Shown: in pieces, positions 1-5,667 of the stretch
Layout: each line of letters begins with the position of its first letter
Numbering within the stretch: position 1 is the stretch's first letter
Source of the DNA: Bryobacterales bacterium
GTDB lineage: Bacteria; Acidobacteriota; Terriglobia; Bryobacterales; Bryobacteraceae
Assembly: GCA_003164075.1 (NCBI GenBank)
Contig: PLRZ01000125.1
Location: 1 to 7,443, forward strand
Length of the DNA: 7,443 bases
Direction: 5' to 3'
The notes under the pieces: generated by a model
What the model was told of the DNA's origin: nothing
Databases searched by the model: none
The model's input: only the letters and a program-made list of their open reading frames with translations
Made by a program: the position numbers and the translations under genes

Positions 1-383
1 GCTTGACTGCTGACCTGAAAGGCCACGCGATTCACGCGGCGGGATGCTTTTCTGTTGCTGAATCTGCCGCGCTGCTGAGCCGCTGTAGCCTGTCAATTGG
101 GCTCGACACGGGCACAACTCATCTGGCTGCCGCGGTTGGCGTGCCCTGTGTCGTTCTTCAAAGTGCCAGTAGCTTTCCGGGCAATTGGGATCCCCTGGGC
201 GAAAACCACTCGGTGCTTCGTGCTGCTGTGCCGTGCGAGGGATGCCTCCGGCAAAAGTGCTCAACCGAAGGCCACCCTTGTATGCGAGGCCTCACCGTTG
301 AAATCGTCTGGGAGGCAATCGGGGCAGCAATTTCACAACTCGGTTGTGGACAGCTATCCGCCGTATCCGCAGGCAGGGAGTAA
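1..383 (+). CDS. GT9-family glycosyltransferase (heptosyltransferase-type), C-terminal part, cut by left window edge
   Basis: Only the last ~126 residues are visible; the frame (codons from base 3) is open to the left edge, so the TTG at base 3 is probably not the start. The visible part is the C-terminal Rossmann half of ADP-heptose:LPS heptosyltransferase-like enzymes (Pfam Glyco_transf_9). Counting from base 3, the nucleotide-sugar site motif GLDTGTTHLAAAVGVP lies at residues 33-48 (D35, H40), followed by the P-G-N-W-x-P segment at 59-64. Next comes the typical family cysteine cluster C78-x2-C81-x4-C86-x6-C93-M. Such enzymes act at the inner membrane and transfer heptose or a related sugar to lipid A-core or another glycan acceptor; the real donor and acceptor cannot be read here. 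The stop TAA is 2 nt before the next gene's ATG, indicating one operon. The family call is secure; 'heptosyltransferase' is a family name rather than a proven activity. Confidence 0.88.
   Translation, partial: LTADLKGHAIHAAGCFSVAESAALLSRCSLSIGLDTGTTHLAAAVGVPCVVLQSASSFPGNWDPLGENHSVLRAAVPCEGCLRQKCSTEGHPCMRGLTVEIVWEAIGAAISQLGCGQLSAVSAGRE
376..380 (+). promoter_or_regulatory. Ribosome binding site of the GT2 gene
   Basis: GGGAG lies 5 nt before the ATG at 386, inside the last sense codons of the preceding gene. It decides the start: the in-frame ATG at 344 would add 14 residues (MWTAIRRIRRQGVT) that are not part of the GT-A fold, whereas the ATG at 386 starts directly at the first beta strand (MNITPVILTYNEE). 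It is the clearest Shine-Dalgarno sequence in the window; the downstream genes of the operon lack one this good. Confidence 0.7.
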
Positions 384-385
384 CC

Positions 386-1147
386 ATGAATATAACGCCA
401 GTAATACTCACTTATAACGAAGAGCCCAATATACAGGCGACACTTGCGTCGCTTTCGTGGGCAGCGCGCGTCGTCGTCGTGGATTCCGGATCTTCGGACC
501 GTACCGCCGAGATCGCCGGGGCGTTTGGCAATGTGGAATGGTTTGTCAGACGGTTTGACTCGCACAAGGCTCAATGGTCATATGCTGTTCATCAGACATC
601 GATTGACAACGGCTACATTCTGGCGCTGGACGCAGATATGCGCCCGGGGCCGGGCTTTCAGGAAGAATTGGCGCACTTCACGGATCAGTCCGATCAAGCC
701 GCGATTGTGCCGTTCGAATATAGAATTCATGCCCGGCCGCTGCCCGGGTCCATATATCCGCCACAGGTCCGCGTCTTCAGAAGGGAAGATATTCGAATCG
801 AACAACGGGGTCACACGCAAGTGTTCAGCGTCGCCGGCTCTCTGTATCGCTTCCGCTCCAAGCTGATTCACGAAGACCGCAAGCCTTTCAGCAGGTGGCT
901 GGCCAACCAGTTAAAATACGCGTCTCTCGAGGCGGAGCGCATCAGGAACGCGCCGACCATAGCTCTTATTGACCGTCTGCGTTGGGCCGGAGTAAGCCCT
1001 GCAATTTGGGGCGGGTACGCGTATCTTCGCGCTGGCGGTCCCTTTAAAGGGCCTTCATCGCGCGCATACGCTCAAGAGCGGATGGTCTTTGAAGCGCTGC
1101 TGGCCCGGCTACTCGCTGACCCCGAAACGGCTCGGTACCCTCTATGA
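386..1147 (+). CDS. GT2-family glycosyltransferase, WaaE/KdtX-like (LPS core type)
   Basis: 253-residue cytoplasmic or membrane-associated GT-A glycosyltransferase. The opening TPVILTYNEEPNI followed by VVVDSGSSDRT (D33, D38) is the nucleotide-binding start of GT2. The metal-binding DxD is L-D82-A83-D84. Between them, RRFDSHKAQWSYAV matches the 'RRFDdfagQWnwA' region of WaaE/KdtX, which adds a beta-1,4-linked glucose in LPS core synthesis. The C-terminal half, with an IHEDRKPFSRWLANQLKYAS segment and a GGYAYLRAGG segment, and the total length also fit that subfamily (~250-260 residues). No membrane span is obvious. It follows a GT9 gene by 2 nt, a pairing known from LPS core clusters, which supports a core or outer-glycan role. 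Its TGA overlaps the next gene's ATG (ATGA), so translation is probably coupled. Family confidence is high; sugar and linkage are inferred. Confidence 0.88.
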   Translation: MNITPVILTYNEEPNIQATLASLSWAARVVVVDSGSSDRTAEIAGAFGNVEWFVRRFDSHKAQWSYAVHQTSIDNGYILALDADMRPGPGFQEELAHFTDQSDQAAIVPFEYRIHARPLPGSIYPPQVRVFRREDIRIEQRGHTQVFSVAGSLYRFRSKLIHEDRKPFSRWLANQLKYASLEAERIRNAPTIALIDRLRWAGVSPAIWGGYAYLRAGGPFKGPSSRAYAQERMVFEALLARLLADPETARYPL

Positions 1148-2937
1148 AGATCCTCGGATTGAATGCCTTCCACGGTGATGCCTCCGCGGCACTGCTCGCC
1201 GACGGAGATCTCATCGCCGCCGTTGAAGAGGAGCGCTTCAATCGACTCAAACACTGGGCCGGCTTTCCAGTGCAAGCCGCCCGCTATTGCCTCTCCAGAA
1301 TCGATCCGGCGTCGCTCGGTCATGTCGCCATCTCTCGGGATCCGCGCGCCCATCTCTGGCGAAAACTCGCTCGCATCGCGGCTCGCCCCGGCGATTGGCG
1401 TCGCTTGGCTTCCCGCGCGCACAACACCATCAGAGTCGCTGGTCTCGCCGCCGAGCTGAGTTCCTCCGGCATTGGCCACCCTGACCGGGTCCGGATCCAC
1501 CATGTCGAACATCACCGCGCCCATCTTGCCAGCGCTTTCTTTCCTTCTCCATTCGACGACGCAGCCATAGTTTCCATCGACGGCTTCGGCGATTTCAGCA
1601 GCCTGATGTGGGGCGTCGGCCGCGCCAATCATTTTGAAGTCCGCGGCGGTGTGCATTTCCCGCATTCCCTCGGGCTCTTTTACACCGCCTTTACGCAATT
1701 CCTTGGATTCCCCAAGTTTGGTGACGAGTACAAGATGATGGGTCTCGCCGCGTTCGGTGAACCCCGCTTTGTTCCTCAGGTCCGACAGGTCATCGCTACT
1801 TCCGGCGATCAAGTGCGGCTTAACCTCGACTACTTCATCCATCACACTACTGGCGTCGAAATGTCCTGGGACGATTGCGAACCAACCGTCGGACGAGTTT
1901 ACTCACCTCGCATGCTCGCGTCTTTCGGGCCGGCTCGCGCTCCACGAGATGAGTTGCGGCAGCGGCACTGTGACATTGCCGCATCCGTGCAGGCAGTCCT
2001 CGAAGAGAATTACTTCGCCGTCCTCAATTTCGTGCAGCGTAAGACCGGACTCAAAAAGCTCTGCCTCGCCGGCGGCGTCGCCCTGAATTGTGTCGCCAAC
2101 GGCATGATCTTTGAAAGGACCGATTTTCGCGACGTCTATGTGCAGCCTGCTGCCCACGATGCCGGCACTTCCATCGGCGCGGTCCTCTATGTCCAACATG
2201 AAATCCTGAAGCAGCCCCGGTCGTTCGTCATGCGCCACGTCTACTATGGAACCGAATACGTCGATTCGGAGATCGCCAAAGACCTCCGATCCGCCGTCGC
2301 CACCTTTCACACACACGCTCAGGACGAGCTTGTCAGCCGCACCGCGGCCCAGATCGCCGACGGCAAAATCGTCGGCTGGTTCCAGGGCCGTAGTGAATTT
2401 GGACCGCGTGCATTGGGCAATCGCAGCATCCTCGGCGACCCGCGCCGTCCAGACATGAAGGACATCCTCAACAGCCGCATCAAGTGTCGCGAGCCGTTTC
2501 GTCCCTTCTGTCCTTCCATCCTGGCCGAATCCGCTGGCGAGTATTTTGAAACCTCTTACGCCTCACCCTTCATGGTCATGGCGTACAAAGTCAAACCTGA
2601 AATGCGTCAGAGAATACCCGCCGTGGTGCACAATGACGGCACCGGCCGTCTGCAAACCGTCGAGAAGGATGTCAATCCTCTCTACTGGAAGCTACTCCGC
2701 GCCTTTGGCGATCTCACGGGAGTCCCCATCCTTCTCAATACGTCATTCAACGAGAACGAGCCGATCGTCAACACCCCCGCCCAGGCAATCGACTGTTTCC
2801 TCCGCACGCGCATGGACGTTCTCGTCATCGGCAGTCACTTCCTTCTAAAAGCGGAAAATGCTCATCTTCGCGGGACTTTCCCCGCCGTGCGCGCCGGCAA
2901 TCAAATGCCGGAAACCGGCGCTTTGTACGCAGCATAG
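1144..2937 (+). CDS. Carbamoyltransferase, NodU/CmcH/TobZ family
   Basis: Full-length, 597 residues, the usual size. These two-domain enzymes make carbamoyl-adenylate from carbamoyl phosphate and ATP and pass the carbamoyl group to a hydroxyl of a sugar or antibiotic. The N-terminal Kae1/YrdC-like ASKHA part starts MKILGLNAFHGDASAALL and holds the metal/ATP site: H120-V-E-H123-H124-R-A-H127, SIDGFGD (D146, D150), LAGGVALNCVAN (308-319) and PAAHDAG (H338, D339). The C-terminal part holds FQGRSEFGPRALGNRSIL (413-430), REPFRPFCPSIL and LLNTSFNENEPIV (530-542). All key motifs are intact, so it is probably active. It starts inside the stop of the GT2 gene (ATGA) without a good Shine-Dalgarno. Among glycosyltransferases the likely substrate is a sugar of the polysaccharide or its lipid-linked precursor, giving an O-carbamoyl decoration; this is inferred from context. 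NodU-type nodulation-factor modification is unlikely, as no nod genes are visible. Confidence 0.93.
   Translation: MKILGLNAFHGDASAALLADGDLIAAVEEERFNRLKHWAGFPVQAARYCLSRIDPASLGHVAISRDPRAHLWRKLARIAARPGDWRRLASRAHNTIRVAGLAAELSSSGIGHPDRVRIHHVEHHRAHLASAFFPSPFDDAAIVSIDGFGDFSSLMWGVGRANHFEVRGGVHFPHSLGLFYTAFTQFLGFPKFGDEYKMMGLAAFGEPRFVPQVRQVIATSGDQVRLNLDYFIHHTTGVEMSWDDCEPTVGRVYSPRMLASFGPARAPRDELRQRHCDIAASVQAVLEENYFAVLNFVQRKTGLKKLCLAGGVALNCVANGMIFERTDFRDVYVQPAAHDAGTSIGAVLYVQHEILKQPRSFVMRHVYYGTEYVDSEIAKDLRSAVATFHTHAQDELVSRTAAQIADGKIVGWFQGRSEFGPRALGNRSILGDPRRPDMKDILNSRIKCREPFRPFCPSILAESAGEYFETSYASPFMVMAYKVKPEMRQRIPAVVHNDGTGRLQTVEKDVNPLYWKLLRAFGDLTGVPILLNTSFNENEPIVNTPAQAIDCFLRTRMDVLVIGSHFLLKAENAHLRGTFPAVRAGNQMPETGALYAA
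2891..2921 (+). repeat. Overlapping inverted repeats (two alternative hairpins) near the end of the carbamoyltransferase gene
   Basis: Two stems share bases. GCGCCGG (2891-2897) pairs perfectly with CCGGCGC (2915-2921), which is followed by TTT. Alternatively CCGGCA (2894-2899) pairs with TGCCGG (2906-2911) around the 6-nt loop ATCAAA. Both cannot form at once. They lie in the last ~20 codons of the gene, 24 nt before the GT4 start codon. This could tune expression or RNA decay within the operon, but the U-run is too short for a confident terminator, and chance in GC-rich coding DNA is possible. Confidence 0.4.
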
Positions 2938-2944
2938 ATCTGCC

Positions 2945-4189
2945 ATGCGCATCCTACTCCTCAACCAAACCTTTTACCCAGACGTAGTCTCCACCGCCCA
3001 ACATGCAGCCGACTTAGCCTCCGACTTAGCCGACGCCGGGCACGAAGTTACTGTCGTAGCCTCCCGCCGCGCCTACGATTCGCCTTCTCATCTCTTTTCC
3101 GCCAGGGAGTCCTTACACAATCTCAACATTTTTCGCGTCCCCTCTACCGCACTGGGAAAGTCCGCGCTCTGGCGGCGTGCGATCGATTTCACCTCATTCT
3201 TGCTGGCCCTTATCGTTCGACTTGCATTTTTGCCACCCTTCGACGTCGTGGTGGCTATGACTAGCCCCCCACTGATAGCCGTGGTCGCGGCTCTCTTCGT
3301 TCGTGTCAAAGGCGGAGCACTGATCTCATGGATTATGGATTTGAACCCCGACGAAGCCATTGCCGCGGGAGCCTTGGGGCGGAATTCAATCCTCGCCTCC
3401 AGTCTCTCGCGCCTCCTGCGATTCAGTCTTTCGACCTCGTCCGGCGTTGTGGTCCTCGACCGGTTCATGCGCGACCGCGTCGAATCCAAGGGTGTCCCCG
3501 CATCGCACATCGCGCTTTTGCCGCCCTGGGCCCATTCTTCGGCCGTCCATTACAGCCCACATGGCCGCGACCGGTTTCGAGCCTTACACGGTCTCACCGG
3601 CAAGTTCGTAGTGATGTACTCCGGCAACCATAGCCCCTGTCACCCGCTCGATACCATCCTCCGGGCCGCCCACGCCATGCGCGCCGAACCGGATCTCGCG
3701 TTTGTTTTCGTCGGTGGGGGCAGCGAATTCCGCAAGGTCGTCGATTTCGCCGCACTCCACTCTCTCAACAACGTGCTTTGCCTGCCCTACCAGCCCCTGC
3801 AAACTCTCGCCGACTCGCTCTCCGCGGCCGATCTGCACCTTGTCGTTATGGGCGATCCCTTCGTCGGAGTCGTCCATCCCTGCAAGATCTATAACATCCT
3901 CGCGATCGGCAGCCCTTGCCTTTACATTGGCCCGTTTCCAAGCCACATCACTGAGATCGCCGCATCCCTTCCGCCCAGCACAATATCTTGCGCCAGCCAC
4001 GGCGATGTCAGTTCCGTAATGGATCACATCCGTCGCGCTGCCATTCTTGGTCCTCGCCGCTGTCCCGCCAACGCCGATTTGGCACAGCAGTTCACCTCAT
4101 CATCCGTGGTTACCCGAATGATTTCGGTCATCGAAGACGCCGGCCAGCTAGCCGGCCAGCGGCTCCCTGCTGCCGCAGTCTTGTCGTGA
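2945..4189 (+). CDS. GT4-like glycosyltransferase, WbuB/WcaI-like (GT-B fold)
   Basis: 414 residues with the start at the ATG at 2945, giving MRILLLNQTFYPD, the first strand of a GT-B fold; the frame is open further upstream (ATG at 2858), but that would overlap the carbamoyltransferase gene and add unrelated residues. The N-terminal acceptor domain has QHAADLASDLADAGHEVTVV (19-38), a hydrophobic stretch near 80-115 that may anchor it to the inner membrane, and the W-I-M-D-L-N-P-D-E-A segment typical of WbuB/WcaI proteins. The C-terminal donor domain has GKFVVMYSGNHS, FVFVGGGSEF and VVHPCKIYNILAIGSP (309-324, K314). It should add a sugar to a growing surface polysaccharide. The classical EX7E donor motif of GT4 is not evident: N317 stands where the second Glu is expected. 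It lies 7 nt after the carbamoyltransferase gene and no strong Shine-Dalgarno is seen. It ends in TGATG, shared with the next gene. Donor and acceptor are unknown. Confidence 0.82.
   Translation: MRILLLNQTFYPDVVSTAQHAADLASDLADAGHEVTVVASRRAYDSPSHLFSARESLHNLNIFRVPSTALGKSALWRRAIDFTSFLLALIVRLAFLPPFDVVVAMTSPPLIAVVAALFVRVKGGALISWIMDLNPDEAIAAGALGRNSILASSLSRLLRFSLSTSSGVVVLDRFMRDRVESKGVPASHIALLPPWAHSSAVHYSPHGRDRFRALHGLTGKFVVMYSGNHSPCHPLDTILRAAHAMRAEPDLAFVFVGGGSEFRKVVDFAALHSLNNVLCLPYQPLQTLADSLSAADLHLVVMGDPFVGVVHPCKIYNILAIGSPCLYIGPFPSHITEIAASLPPSTISCASHGDVSSVMDHIRRAAILGPRRCPANADLAQQFTSSSVVTRMISVIEDAGQLAGQRLPAAAVLS
3009..3031 (+). repeat. Short tandem repeat inside the GT4 gene
   Basis: CCGACTTAGCC occurs at 3009-3019 and again at 3021-3031, a 12-nt period that encodes A-D-L-A-S-D-L-A-D-A. 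Both Leu codons are TTA, which is rare in this GC-rich gene, so a small 4-codon duplication in helix 1 is more likely than codon coincidence. No function is implied. Confidence 0.5.
4139..4160 (+). repeat. 10-bp direct repeat and near-palindrome just upstream of the WecA-like gene
   Basis: GCCGGCCAGC is repeated exactly at 4139-4148 and 4151-4160, encoding the A-G-Q-L-A-G-Q tail of the GT4 protein. Bases 4142-4157 (GGCCAGCTAGCCGGCC) also form an inverted repeat with a single mismatched pair. It sits about 30 nt before the start of the next gene. It might be an RNA structure or an operator-like site, but it is equally compatible with a local duplication in dispensable C-terminal codons. Confidence 0.45.
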
Positions 4190-5616
4190 TGTCTCTCGCA
4201 ATCCTGGCCGCTTCCGCGTTCCTGCTTACGCTTCTTATCACCCCGGCTTGCCGCATTGTATCGAGGCGCCTCGGATGGGTCGACCATCCCGATCCCCGCA
4301 AACTCCACCGCGCCCCGATTCCTCGTACCGGAGGGATCGCCATCTTTCTCGCTTACGCGACTGCCCTCATCCTCGTGCGATTTACCCCCGCGTATTCCTC
4401 GGCGCAGAGCCTCTGGACCCTCCTGCCCGCTCTCCTCGTCGCATTCGGCACCGGCCTGTTTGACGACCTCGTCAACCTGAAGCCTTGGACAAAAGTCGCT
4501 GGTCAAGTCCTTGCGGCCTTCCTCGCCTGCGCCGCCGGCATTCAAATCCGAAACGTCGGTGGCTATTCCATCGAGAATGCCTGGTGGCACATCCCCCTTA
4601 CCGTCCTCTGGCTCGTCGGGTGTACCAACGCTTTCAACCTCATTGATGGCCTCGATGGTCTCGCCGCCGGCGTCGGTCTCTTCGCCGCCGCCACCGCCTT
4701 CCTGAGCGCCTTGCTCAACGGCAACGTGGTTCTCGCCGTCGTTACCGCTCCCTTGCTCGGCGCCCTCCTCGGCTTTCTCCCGTACAACTTCAGCCCCGCC
4801 TCCATCTTTATGGGCGACTGCGGCAGCAACACTGTCGGCTTTCTGCTCGGCTGCTCTGTTGTCATCTGGTGGCAGAATTCCGCCACTCTCCTCGCCATGA
4901 TGGCGCCCTTCATCGCTTTCGCCATCCCCCTTCTCGACACCGCCCTAGCCATCGCTCGCCGCTCCATCCGCCGCCAGCCCATCTTCGCAGCCGACCGCGG
5001 ACACATCCACCACCGCTTGCTCTCGCGCGGGTTCACACCTCGCCGAGTCGCCTGCACGCTCTATGCCGCTGCCGGCCTTCTCGCCTGCCTGTCGATCCTT
5101 CTCACCACCGGCGCCTGCAGCGGCGCCCTCGTCATGGGCGCCTTCAGCCTCACCGTCTGGCTGGCTGTTCGATATCTCGGATACGAGGAGTTCGATTCCA
5201 TTCGCGGCATTCTTCTCGGCGGTGTTTTCCGCCGCGCCCTCAGCGCGGAACTCGCCATGCACCATCTGGAAACCGTCATCAACTCGGCCCACTCAGTTGA
5301 CGAGTGCTGGGCAGCACTCCAGAGCAACGGGCCAAGACTCGGATTTTCCCGCGCCGCGATGCGCGTCCACGGCCGCGAATTCACCGCGCAATTTCAGGAA
5401 GCAGGCAAGTCAAGCGAGTGCTGGAGCCTCAGCATTCCTTTGAACGGCGACCTCCGGATCCCCTTTCACCCTGACCGTACCCGGGCCTCAGTGTCCCACC
5501 TGGCAAACTCCCTGAGGATGGTACTATCCCCCAAGTTGGAGAATTCCGCTGCGCAACAGGCAGTCGTTGGAAGGCCAGCAGCCTGTCAATCGCTAACCGC
5601 TCCAACCCATCCCTGA
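4189..5616 (+). CDS. Polyprenyl-phosphate N-acetylhexosamine-1-phosphate transferase (WecA/MraY family) with C-terminal extension
   Basis: 475-residue integral inner-membrane protein with about ten hydrophobic segments in the first ~330 residues. It should transfer a sugar-1-phosphate (often GlcNAc-1-P from UDP-GlcNAc) to undecaprenyl phosphate, the first step of glycan assembly. Family motifs are present in order: D33-H-P-D-P-R-K-L-H and PRTGG; FDDLVNLKPWTK (D92, D93, K102); NAFNLIDGLDGLA (N150, D153, D156); FMGDCGS (D210, with Cys211 where Ser or Ala is common); DRGHIHHRL (H272, H274, H275), marking a WecA-like rather than a MraY protein. The start ATG overlaps the GT4 stop (TGATG); a GTG one codon upstream is an alternative. 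Residues ~336-475 form a soluble extension absent from WecA (~350-365 residues), see findings. It is the last gene of the operon, although it would act first. The exact sugar is not readable; O-antigen, exopolysaccharide or enterobacterial-common-antigen-like roles all fit. Confidence 0.9.
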   Translation: MSLAILAASAFLLTLLITPACRIVSRRLGWVDHPDPRKLHRAPIPRTGGIAIFLAYATALILVRFTPAYSSAQSLWTLLPALLVAFGTGLFDDLVNLKPWTKVAGQVLAAFLACAAGIQIRNVGGYSIENAWWHIPLTVLWLVGCTNAFNLIDGLDGLAAGVGLFAAATAFLSALLNGNVVLAVVTAPLLGALLGFLPYNFSPASIFMGDCGSNTVGFLLGCSVVIWWQNSATLLAMMAPFIAFAIPLLDTALAIARRSIRRQPIFAADRGHIHHRLLSRGFTPRRVACTLYAAAGLLACLSILLTTGACSGALVMGAFSLTVWLAVRYLGYEEFDSIRGILLGGVFRRALSAELAMHHLETVINSAHSVDECWAALQSNGPRLGFSRAAMRVHGREFTAQFQEAGKSSECWSLSIPLNGDLRIPFHPDRTRASVSHLANSLRMVLSPKLENSAAQQAVVGRPAACQSLTAPTHP

Positions 5617-5667
5617 CGACCGAAGCACACCGCGTTGCTGTCGAGTATCCGCGCCACGCGACTCCAA
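5617..5667 (+). other. Convergent intergenic gap
   Basis: Only 51 nt separate the TGA of the WecA-like gene from the TGA of the minus-strand gene. I see no GC-rich stem followed by a T-run on either strand. A weak stem ACAGGC/GCCTGT (5556-5561 with 5581-5586, 19-nt loop) lies within the 3' coding end but lacks a T-tract. Termination here is therefore unexplained: it may be Rho-dependent or the transcripts may overlap. Confidence 0.6.

Noticed and set aside
344..385. Upstream ATG extension of the GT2 gene
   Set aside because: It would overlap the GT9 gene by 40 nt and add a non-family N-terminus; the ATG at 386 has a good Shine-Dalgarno and begins the fold directly.
1072..1845. 257-codon minus-strand open frame opposite the GT2/carbamoyltransferase genes
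   Set aside because: It lies wholly opposite well-supported genes, its translation has no recognisable motif, and such antisense open frames are common in GC-rich coding DNA.
2858..2944. Upstream ATG extension of the GT4 gene
   Set aside because: It would overlap the carbamoyltransferase gene by 80 nt, and the added residues do not resemble the family; the ATG at 2945 starts at the first beta strand.
3988..4188. Long N-terminal extension of the WecA-like gene
   Set aside because: The added 67 residues are an Arg/Pro/Ser-rich out-of-frame reading of the GT4 gene; the hydrophobic first segment begins at 4189.
4563..5057. Minus-strand open frame of 164 codons rich in Arg, Lys, Pro and Ala
   Set aside because: It is antisense to the conserved WecA-like motifs; the basic, low-complexity composition is what the reverse of a C-rich membrane-protein gene gives.
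5556..5586. ACAGGC/GCCTGT stem as an operon terminator
   Set aside because: It is only 6 bp with a 19-nt loop, inside coding sequence, and no T-run follows.
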